A program made the position numbers and the translations under genes. A DNA stretch of 10,896 bases from Firmicutes bacterium UBA3871 (lineage in GTDB: Bacteria > Bacillota > Clostridia > Peptostreptococcales > Anaerovoracaceae): contig DGGP01000028.1 in the NCBI GenBank assembly GCA_002392265.1, positions 1 to 10,896 on the forward strand. Reading direction: 5' to 3'. Under the pieces are notes generated by a model. The model saw only the letters and a program-made list of their open reading frames with translations, ran no database searches and had not been told where the DNA came from. Position 1 is the first letter of the stretch, and the number at the start of each line of letters is the position of its first letter. Positions 1-5,467 of this stretch are shown here, one piece after another.

Positions 1-900
1 ATGCCGGAAATGGACGGTGTGGAGACCATGAAGCGGATGCGCGAAATGGAGTGCTGCGGCGGCATCCCGATCTACGTTCTGACGGCTAATGCCGTAACGG
101 GAGCGAGGGAAGAATATCTCGCGCTCGGCTTTGACGGCTACCTGGCAAAGCCTGTGGCAGCAGACAAGCTCGAGGAGGCCCTCCGCGAATCACTCCCGGA
201 GACTCTGAAAAAGCCGGTGAGCGACGAAGAACTGCAAGCCGACCTTTCCGGCGCAGCAGCATCCTCCGGCCCACCTCAGCTGCCTGATGTGGACGGGCTT
301 GACTGGAACTACGCATGGCTGCATCTGCCGGGCGCAGATATGCTGCGAGGCGGTGTTGAATCATTTTACGACACAATTCTGCCTCAGGCAGAAAGGCTTG
401 ATGAGTTCTACGAAGCTGTGACAGCGGCAGAAGGCGATGCAAAGGGCGAAGCGCTTGCGGCTTATCGTATTCAGGTGCACGGCATGAAGAGCGGTGCGGC
501 GACGGTCGGTATTGTGCCTCTTGCGGGAATGGCGAAGGTTCTTGAATATGCGGCGCGTGACGGGCAGGAGGATACAATCCTCGGAATGCATGCTGCGTTC
601 ATCTCGGAATGGAAATCTTATGCCGAAAAGCTAAAGGGTGTGTATGGGCTGGGGCAAAGTGTCGATACCGAAAAGGGCGTTCCGGAGCTTTTGACGGCCA
701 TGCTTGATATGCTGATTCCTGCGATGGAGGACCTCGATATTGACACTGCTGACGAGATAATGGCAAAGATGAAAAAATACACATTTGGCGGCGAGGCGGA
801 TGCCCTGATCGGCAAAATGGCCGGCGCGGTAAAGAACCTCGACGAAGATGAAGTAAAGGCTATTGCGGATGAATTGGGGAATGTTTTGAAAGGAAACTGA
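1..900 (+). CDS. Hybrid sensor histidine kinase, C-terminal part (receiver end + HPt domain)
   Basis: This is the 3' end of a gene that begins outside the window. The first residues, MPEMDG, are the segment that follows the phospho-acceptor Asp in receiver domains, so the Asp should lie three codons upstream and the ATG at base 1 is internal. The receiver end covers residues 1-65, with the switch Thr in VLTAN (T28) and the conserved Lys-Pro (K50-P51). A linker (66-95) leads to an HPt domain (about 98-215) with the phospho-acceptor motif around H160 (H-G-M-K-S-G, Gly170) and the following LE-A helix. Residues 225-299 form a further helical module without a His. The family role is multistep phosphorelay: a kinase passes phosphate from His to receiver Asp to HPt His and on to a separate receiver. 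The next gene, 1 base away, is the obvious acceptor candidate (inference). The kinase core and any sensor or membrane segments are not visible. Base composition is GC-rich compared with the downstream genes. Confidence 0.88.
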   Translation: MPEMDGVETMKRMREMECCGGIPIYVLTANAVTGAREEYLALGFDGYLAKPVAADKLEEALRESLPETLKKPVSDEELQADLSGAAASSGPPQLPDVDGLDWNYAWLHLPGADMLRGGVESFYDTILPQAERLDEFYEAVTAAEGDAKGEALAAYRIQVHGMKSGAATVGIVPLAGMAKVLEYAARDGQEDTILGMHAAFISEWKSYAEKLKGVYGLGQSVDTEKGVPELLTAMLDMLIPAMEDLDIDTADEIMAKMKKYTFGGEADALIGKMAGAVKNLDEDEVKAIADELGNVLKGN

Positions 901-901
901 T

Positions 902-1666
902 ATGGAAAAGCTACTAATCATTGGAAAGACCGGAAACCGGATGACAGAACTCAGTGAATACATGCATGGATTTTTCAGGGTCCTTGCATGTACGGAAACG
1001 ACTCAGAATGCAGGAGCAATGCTAAAGGTAGTCGAGCCGGACATCGTTCTGGCGGTGCTGGAGGGCATATATGATGTTGACATCAGAATATTCGGCGACA
1101 TAGGCAGAGACTATCCGCAGCTAAAGGTGATAACGGTGGGAACTCCGGGAGAATTCAGGAATTTCAACAGCTACGCCAACTGCTCCTTTTATGAAAATCT
1201 ACTTCCGGAATCAACGAATGAAGAGATACTGGAGGCAATCTGCAGGAATTTAGATATTCCTATGCCTGAAGGGGCAGGGACTACGGGCAGGTCAGGAGAT
1301 TTGAAAAAACACATTCTTGTAGTTGATGACAATGCAATGACGCTTCGCAGCATAAAGAGCATGCTGGATGATGATTACAAGGTAACCATTGCAAATTCGG
1401 GAATGAAAGCCCTGACAGCGATAGGAAAGGAAAGACCGGATCTGATTCTTTTGGACTATGAGATGCCGATTTGCGATGGCAGACAGACACTCGAAATGAT
1501 TAGAGCCGACGAAGAAATGGGAGATATACCCGTGATTTTTCTGACCGGTGTCAGTGACCGCGAGCATGTGGAAGCGGTGCTGAGGCTGAAGCCTTCGGGA
1601 TATCTGCTGAAACCGCCTGTCAGGAAGACCTTGATTGAAGCTATAGAAAAGGAACTTTCGAAATAG
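902..1666 (+). CDS. Two-receiver response regulator: N-terminal pseudo-receiver + canonical receiver, no output domain
   Basis: The 254-residue protein has two receiver-sized halves. The C-terminal half (about 136-254) is a canonical receiver: acidic pair D142-D143, phospho-acceptor D185 in LILLD, switch T215, conserved K237 followed by two prolines. The N-terminal half (about 1-120) has the same fold pattern (LLIIG strand, EPDIVLAVLEG, LKVITVG). The position matching the phospho-acceptor is V52, and the acidic pair and Lys are absent, so it should not be phosphorylated. No DNA-binding or enzymatic output domain follows, so the protein probably acts by protein contact or as a phosphorelay intermediate. 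The start at 902 is supported by AAAGGA at 889-894, 7 bases upstream, and the gene begins 1 base after the hybrid kinase stop, which indicates coupled translation. The most likely phosphodonor is the upstream HPt (inference). The partner of the receiver output is unknown; the HD-GYP protein encoded next is a candidate. Confidence 0.85.
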   Translation: MEKLLIIGKTGNRMTELSEYMHGFFRVLACTETTQNAGAMLKVVEPDIVLAVLEGIYDVDIRIFGDIGRDYPQLKVITVGTPGEFRNFNSYANCSFYENLLPESTNEEILEAICRNLDIPMPEGAGTTGRSGDLKKHILVVDDNAMTLRSIKSMLDDDYKVTIANSGMKALTAIGKERPDLILLDYEMPICDGRQTLEMIRADEEMGDIPVIFLTGVSDREHVEAVLRLKPSGYLLKPPVRKTLIEAIEKELSK

Positions 1667-1675
1667 GAGAAAGCT

Positions 1676-3763
1676 ATGTCACAGATGAGCCAAAAGAGAA
1701 TTCAAGTAATACTGCCGATGCTGGTTTGCCTGCTTGGCATAATGCTCAATGTGGGCGGAGCGTTTTCCGTCAGCGCAAAGGGCATTCCGCTTTATGCGGA
1801 TACGGCGGGGACTGTACTTGCGGCATTTTTCGGAGGATATATTCCGGGAATATTAACCGCGCTGCTCACCAATATCATTAACTATATGTATGACGACGTT
1901 TCAATCTATTACGGCTTTATAAACGTTTTGATTGCCGTCATTACAGCATATGTGGCAAAGAGAGGCAAAATGCAGCCGGTAAAGGCGGTAGTTTTTTGTC
2001 TTGTTGCAATTTCAGTTGTTTCGGGCTGCATCGGCGGAGTGATTACATGGTTTGTCGAGGGAGAGGCCTTTAACGAGAGAAATCTTGTTATGGCATTCCT
2101 GATGCGTTTTGAAGGCATCGACAGCTTTTGGGATTGGTATCTTTTAAACTTTGTGATTAATTTCATAGATAAAGCCATTTCTATTGTAGTTGCAGGCCTG
2201 TTTATCTCTCTGGTGCCAAAGACGATGTGGTCAAAATTCGATATGACCATGTGGCTTCAGGAGCCTGTTGACAAGGAAAAGCTGACACAAATGTACGGAG
2301 AAAAGAAGCTTTCTCTGTCTCTCAACAAGAGGATTGTTCTACTGCTGACAGCCTTTGCACTGGTTGTTGTAAGTGTCAGCACATGGCTTTCAATCAGCCT
2401 TTTCCGCGAATATTCCATGAGGCAGCACATTAATCTGGCAGAGGGACTGGCCAGGGTTGCGGCTTCTGTAATCGATGGCGACAGCGTTGACAGATATCTG
2501 AATGAAGGTGTGACCGATGAGGAATACAAAAAGACCGAAAAGGTGCTGAGATATCTCCTCGACCATACGCCGGAGGTGAAATTTATCTATGCGTATAAAA
2601 TTCTGCCGGACGGCTGTCATGTAGTGTTCGACTTGGATGCGGATAATATAGAGGCTGCCGAGCTGGGCGAAATAATACCGATTGAAAGCGGATTTATGGA
2701 TTATATGCCGGATCTTTTGAGCGGAAACAGGATAGACCCTATAGTAACAGACGACACGTACGGCTGGCTGCTGACAGCATACGAGCCTGTATATGATTCT
2801 GCGGGCAGCTGCGTCTGCTATGCGGCTGCGGATATCGAGATGGAGGAGCTGCTTGCGTATGAAGGGCAGTTCTTGGCAAAGCTTTTGGGAATATTCAGCG
2901 GATTTTTGTTCCTGGCTCTGTCGGTAACGTTGTGGATTGCGAAATACCAGCTGCTGCTTCCTATCGGGGCGATGACATATACTGCGTCAAATTTCAGCTA
3001 TGGTGATGAGTTTGAACGTAAAAAAAATGTCGAGGCGCTTTCAAAGCTCGACATAGCAACAGGCGGTGAAATTGAAAAGCTGTACAGGGCATTCCTGCGT
3101 GCAACCGAAGAGAGTACGCGGTATTTTGAAGAAAATAAGCAGAAAACCGGTAAAATTGACACTCTCCAAAGGAGCTTTATCATGGCGCTTGCGGAAATGG
3201 CCGAGAGTCGCAACAGCTTCCTCAAAGGCAGCTCCCGCAGGGAGACCGAATATGCTGAGATTGTAGCAAAAAAGATGAAAGAGCTGGGATATTACAGAGA
3301 AAAGCTTACTGATAAATACATCAGCGATTTATCACTGGCGGTGCCGCTTCACGACGTCGGCGTCATAGCCATGCCCGATGATGCGTTTACGGATTCCGAA
3401 AAGATGCGTGAGCATACCGTAAAGGGCGAAGAAATGCTGAAAAGAGCAGCAAGCGCAATCCCCGAAGCGAGCTATCTTTCGGAAGCAATCAATACTGCGG
3501 GCTGCCACCACGAAAGTTGGGACGGCAGCGGCTATCCGCACGGACTTTCCGGTGAAGACATTCCTCTTTCGGCGCGCATAATGTCCGCGGTTGAGAGGTT
3601 TGACGATATGACCACTCCAAACAGTAAAGAGCCCCTTTCTGTTAAAGAGGCTCTTGAAATCATTGCCAAAGACGGGGGGACCGTTTTCGATCCTCTCATC
3701 TCCGATGCATTTGTAAAGGCAGAAAATGAACTTACACAAGCGATTAAAGAACGAACCTCCTGA
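1676..3763 (+). CDS. Membrane sensor protein with ECF-S-like domain, Cache-like domain and divergent HD-GYP domain
   Basis: The 695-residue protein starts with about five hydrophobic segments (roughly 10-30, 45-68, 80-95, 103-125, 155-180) resembling the membrane domain of ECF transporter S components, including the FFGGYIPGIL stretch. A further membrane helix (218-243), an extracytoplasmic Cache-like region (about 245-395, with IYAYKI and a DGCHVVFDLD stretch) and a final helix (401-421) follow. A HAMP-like linker leads to an HD-GYP domain (about 498-690). In HD-GYP enzymes this domain hydrolyses cyclic di-GMP. Visible here are HD at 559-560, H580, HH at 611-612 and GYP at 619-621. However, the first His of the usual GHSxR motif is S519, the Lys of HDxGK is V563, and the Asp of the usual AD-x-FDA motif is E640, so activity is uncertain. 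The start follows AGGAG (1665-1669) by 6 bases, 9 bases after the previous stop. It likely belongs to the same operon as the two upstream phosphorelay genes. Its 3' end overlaps the opposite-strand HAD gene. Confidence 0.85.
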   Translation: MSQMSQKRIQVILPMLVCLLGIMLNVGGAFSVSAKGIPLYADTAGTVLAAFFGGYIPGILTALLTNIINYMYDDVSIYYGFINVLIAVITAYVAKRGKMQPVKAVVFCLVAISVVSGCIGGVITWFVEGEAFNERNLVMAFLMRFEGIDSFWDWYLLNFVINFIDKAISIVVAGLFISLVPKTMWSKFDMTMWLQEPVDKEKLTQMYGEKKLSLSLNKRIVLLLTAFALVVVSVSTWLSISLFREYSMRQHINLAEGLARVAASVIDGDSVDRYLNEGVTDEEYKKTEKVLRYLLDHTPEVKFIYAYKILPDGCHVVFDLDADNIEAAELGEIIPIESGFMDYMPDLLSGNRIDPIVTDDTYGWLLTAYEPVYDSAGSCVCYAAADIEMEELLAYEGQFLAKLLGIFSGFLFLALSVTLWIAKYQLLLPIGAMTYTASNFSYGDEFERKKNVEALSKLDIATGGEIEKLYRAFLRATEESTRYFEENKQKTGKIDTLQRSFIMALAEMAESRNSFLKGSSRRETEYAEIVAKKMKELGYYREKLTDKYISDLSLAVPLHDVGVIAMPDDAFTDSEKMREHTVKGEEMLKRAASAIPEASYLSEAINTAGCHHESWDGSGYPHGLSGEDIPLSARIMSAVERFDDMTTPNSKEPLSVKEALEIIAKDGGTVFDPLISDAFVKAENELTQAIKERTS

Positions 3764-4577
3764 CCGCTTCGGCAACGCCGTTTTCGATGTTCGACGGGGC
3801 GATATAGTCAGAGGCATCCTTTACTTCGTCGGAAGCATTCCCCATAGCTACGGAAAGCCCTGCGACCTTTAACATTTCGAGGTCGTTGGGACTGTCACCG
3901 GCAGCCATCATGTTTTCTGTTTTTATGTCGAGGAGCTCGCCGAGGACCTCGAGGCCGCTCGCCTTGCTGGTATTCAGTGCTCCGAGCTCCAAATTTGACC
4001 GCATGCTGGTCGTTACGGTGCAGATATGCTTCTTTTCGAGGAGCTCCCAAATGCGGGCTTTATCCGCATCATTGTTAAAATCTATGAGAACACTTTCTAT
4101 ATGTTCACGGTTTTTCGATAAAAAGCCGAGTATATCGTGCACACCCTCTCTGGTTGCCATCAGATACTCGTTTCTGCCTGTCGAAAGGCCGTATTTTTCT
4201 ATGCCTGTTCTGTAATATTCGTCCATAAAAGCACGGCCGCCGGTGAACACCTCAACCAAAAAATTCTCTTTTTTGAGTATTTCCACGAGGCAGTCGATGG
4301 CCTCGGGACTGTGGCAGGAATTGTGAAGCAGCTTCCCCGTCGGAAGATGAACTATTCTGGCACCGTTTGAGACGATGACATATTCTATGGCATCGAAATT
4401 AAGTATATCCTCCGGAAGCGCGCAGAAAGGTCTGCCTGTATCTATTACCACATGCACGCCCGCCTTTTTTGCCTCTGAAAGGGCCGACCTCGTTTCTTCG
4501 GAAAGTCTGCTGTGCTCGTTCAGAGCGGTGCCGTCGAGATCCAGGGCTATCAGTTTTATTTCGGGTGCTCTGTCCAT
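3744..4577 (-). CDS. Cof-type HAD-IIB family phosphatase
   Basis: The 277-residue length is typical of Cof/YidA-type HAD hydrolases. All four motifs are present: motif I D13-L-D15-G-T, motif II T47 in VIDTGR, motif III K205 in NTSKASGL, and motif IV GDSPND with D228 and D232. Residues about 85-195 form the C2B cap between motifs II and III. Family members are cytosolic Mg-dependent phosphatases acting on sugar phosphates, FMN, pyridoxal phosphate or similar metabolites; the substrate here cannot be told from sequence. The start is preceded by AAGGAG (plus-strand bases 4588-4593) at a spacing of 10, and that site overlaps the stop codon of the upstream hydrolase gene, leaving 14 bases between the two. 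The pair is therefore one operon, probably transcribed from the promoter near 5244-5272. Its last 20 bases overlap the end of the convergent HD-GYP gene. Confidence 0.9.
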   Translation of the reverse strand: MDRAPEIKLIALDLDGTALNEHSRLSEETRSALSEAKKAGVHVVIDTGRPFCALPEDILNFDAIEYVIVSNGARIVHLPTGKLLHNSCHSPEAIDCLVEILKKENFLVEVFTGGRAFMDEYYRTGIEKYGLSTGRNEYLMATREGVHDILGFLSKNREHIESVLIDFNNDADKARIWELLEKKHICTVTTSMRSNLELGALNTSKASGLEVLGELLDIKTENMMAAGDSPNDLEMLKVAGLSVAMGNASDEVKDASDYIAPSNIENGVAEAVRRFVL

Positions 4578-4591
4578 TTGCTCTGTGCTCC

Positions 4592-5188
4592 TTATTTTAC
4601 GCCGGCGTATTCGTTGAAATAGGAATTGATTTTCCTGATGGCTTTCATGCTGTTAAAGTTGTCGTGCCCCGGATAGACGGTTGTGTCTCCTGAAAGCAGG
4701 TCACTCAGCCTGTGGCAGCTTTTGTGCATACGGCGGTCGTCGCTGTCCTTGAAATCGGTGCGGCCTATGTCGTCGCAGAAAAGTGTGTCGCCGGTAAATA
4801 TAATCTTGCTTTCTTCGAAGTAGTAGCACACGCTTCCGCCCGTGTGGCCGGGAGTGTGAATGACGGTGAAAGCTTCGTTATCAAGCATTAAAACATCGTC
4901 ACCTTCAAGGATGACATCAACATCATTTCCGTACATATCCAGATCCTCCCTGTGCAAAAAGACAGGCAGCTCTCTGCTTTCACGGATTTTGCCCACTGCG
5001 TCGGTATGGTCATAGTGATGGTGAGTCAGCAGTATCCCCTTTGGGCTCAGCTTTTCTTCTTTGATAAATTTCAGTATTTTGTCTGCGCTGTGCCCCGGAT
5101 CGATGATGTAGCACTCGCCGCCGGTTTTTCGATATACGACGTAGCTGTTTTCCTCAAGGGAGCCCCCGATGAAGCGTTTAACTTTCAT
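4592..5188 (-). CDS. Metallo-beta-lactamase-fold hydrolase, glyoxalase-II-like (YcbL/GloC type)
   Basis: Taking the ATG at 5188, the protein has 198 residues, a usual length for short glyoxalase-II-like hydrolases. The zinc ligands are all visible: H56-x-H58-x-D60-H61 in THHHYDH, H115 in TPGH, D134 in GDTLF and H175 in YPGH. The segment GDTLFCDDIGRTDF is characteristic of the YcbL/GloC branch, which hydrolyses thioesters such as S-lactoylglutathione; the physiological thiol in an organism of this kind is unknown. The reading frame stays open to an ATG at 5239, but the 5188 start is preferred. It has GGAGG (5194-5198) 5 bases upstream, the protein then begins with the MKVKRFIGG-type start normal in this family, and the predicted transcription start falls near 5237. 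It is the first gene of a two-gene minus-strand operon with the HAD phosphatase and is cytosolic with no signal peptide. Confidence 0.88.
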   Translation of the reverse strand: MKVKRFIGGSLEENSYVVYRKTGGECYIIDPGHSADKILKFIKEEKLSPKGILLTHHHYDHTDAVGKIRESRELPVFLHREDLDMYGNDVDVILEGDDVLMLDNEAFTVIHTPGHTGGSVCYYFEESKIIFTGDTLFCDDIGRTDFKDSDDRRMHKSCHRLSDLLSGDTTVYPGHDNFNSMKAIRKINSYFNEYAGVK

Positions 5189-5193
5189 TTTTT

Positions 5194-5198
5194 CCTCC
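5194..5198 (-). promoter_or_regulatory. Ribosome binding site GGAGG for the metallo-hydrolase
   Basis: On the minus strand the sequence reads GGAGG, five A residues, then ATG. It decides for the start at 5188 rather than the upstream in-frame ATG at 5239, which has no comparable site. Confidence 0.75.
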
Positions 5199-5243
5199 GA
5201 AAGCTTGTAAACTAAGTCTTTGCAAAATTGCATCAACATTTTT

Positions 5244-5272
5244 ATTTTAGCTTTTTATAGCTGCTTATGCAA
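5244..5272 (-). promoter_or_regulatory. Candidate sigma-A promoter for the hydrolase-HAD operon
   Basis: Reading the minus strand, TTGCAT (plus-strand 5267-5272) is separated by 17 bases from TAAAAT (5244-5249). The -10 matches consensus at 5 of 6 positions, while the -35 matches only its TTG core. Predicted transcription would start near 5237 and give a leader of about 50 bases before the 5188 ATG. TATAAA just upstream of this -10 is an alternative. Confidence 0.45.
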
Positions 5273-5274
5273 AC

Positions 5275-5297
5275 ATTTTTGGCTAAAAACCAAAAAT
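5275..5297. repeat. Inverted repeat in the divergent control region
   Basis: ATTTTTGG (5275-5282) and CCAAAAAT (5290-5297) are perfect 8-base inverted arms around the 7-base loop CTAAAAA. A TATGCA hexamer flanks each side (5266-5271 and 5297-5302). It lies just upstream of the minus-strand -35 and the plus-strand distal promoter. It could be a protein-binding site or simply an AT-rich chance hairpin; there is no U-tract pattern making it a good terminator. Confidence 0.5.
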
Positions 5298-5311
5298 ATG
5301 CAGAATTTCTC

Positions 5312-5339
5312 TTGTAAAGACTTTTCAAAGTGTTATAAT
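5312..5339 (+). promoter_or_regulatory. Candidate distal promoter of the trk cluster (extended -10)
   Basis: A perfect TATAAT (5334-5339) is preceded by TG one base away (5331-5332), which makes an extended -10. TTGTAA (5312-5317) lies 16 bases upstream as a partial -35. Transcription would start near 5346, giving a leader of about 120 bases before trkA. Confidence 0.6.
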
Positions 5340-5415
5340 TACTATGCGATGGGCGTTGCAAAACAGCAAATTTGTGATGCCGATTTTGATTTTACAACGA
5401 AAACGCCGCAAAATG

Positions 5416-5445
5416 TTGCGCAAATTAGTCTAAATGTGATATCAT
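5416..5445 (+). promoter_or_regulatory. Candidate proximal trkA promoter overlapped by an operator
   Basis: TATCAT (5440-5445, 5 of 6 to consensus) is preceded by TG one base away (5437-5438), forming an extended -10. TTGCGC (5416-5421) lies 18 bases upstream as a weak -35. The -10 sits inside the 19-base palindrome at 5434-5452. Transcription would start near 5452 and give a leader of about 16 bases. Confidence 0.4.
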
Positions 5446-5452
5446 ATCACAT
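5434..5452. promoter_or_regulatory. Perfect 19-base palindrome, candidate operator upstream of trkA
   Basis: The arms ATGTGATAT (5434-5442) and ATATCACAT (5444-5452) are exact reverse complements around a single central C. The site ends 15 bases before the trkA ATG, adjoins the Shine-Dalgarno sequence and covers a TATCAT -10-like hexamer. Its perfect symmetry, length and location are those of a repressor operator. TGTGA and TCACA half-sites recall CRP/FNR-type sites, but here they are 7 rather than 6 bases apart. The cognate regulator is unknown. Confidence 0.6.
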
Positions 5453-5467
5453 GAAAGGTGAATAAAT

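Noticed and set aside
1..3. ATG at base 1 as a true start of a short response regulator
   Set aside because: The following residues continue a receiver domain directly after its phospho-acceptor site, so the gene must begin upstream of the window.
3770..3784. Weak hairpin CGGC-AAC-GCCG followed by four T residues after the HD-GYP stop
   Set aside because: A 4-base stem with a 3-base loop and a short T run inside the antisense HAD coding sequence is too weak to call an intrinsic terminator.
3332..3817. 161-codon antisense open frame under the HD-GYP gene end
   Set aside because: It is opposite a strongly conserved coding region, has no family resemblance and no ribosome binding site, and its own 5' part overlaps the HAD gene in a different frame.
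5189..5239. Longer N-terminus (start at 5239) for the metallo-hydrolase
   Set aside because: The extra 17 residues are not part of the family fold, the ATG lacks a ribosome binding site and lies at the predicted transcription start, while the 5188 ATG has GGAGG.
5435..5451. Canonical CRP/FNR site TGTGA-N6-TCACA
   Set aside because: The half-sites are present but separated by 7 bases instead of 6, so a direct CRP/FNR assignment is not supported; it is kept only as an unassigned palindrome.
5220..5465. Open frame of 81 codons in the trkA upstream region
   Set aside because: It spans both candidate promoters, the stem-loop and the palindrome, has a Cys/Asn/Lys-rich composition expected from AT-rich noncoding DNA, has no ribosome binding site and matches no family I know.
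5340..5467. Cyclic di-AMP (ydaO-type) riboswitch before trkA
   Set aside because: Such riboswitches often precede potassium genes in Firmicutes, but the leader is short, AT-rich and shows none of the conserved ydaO segments that I can recognise.
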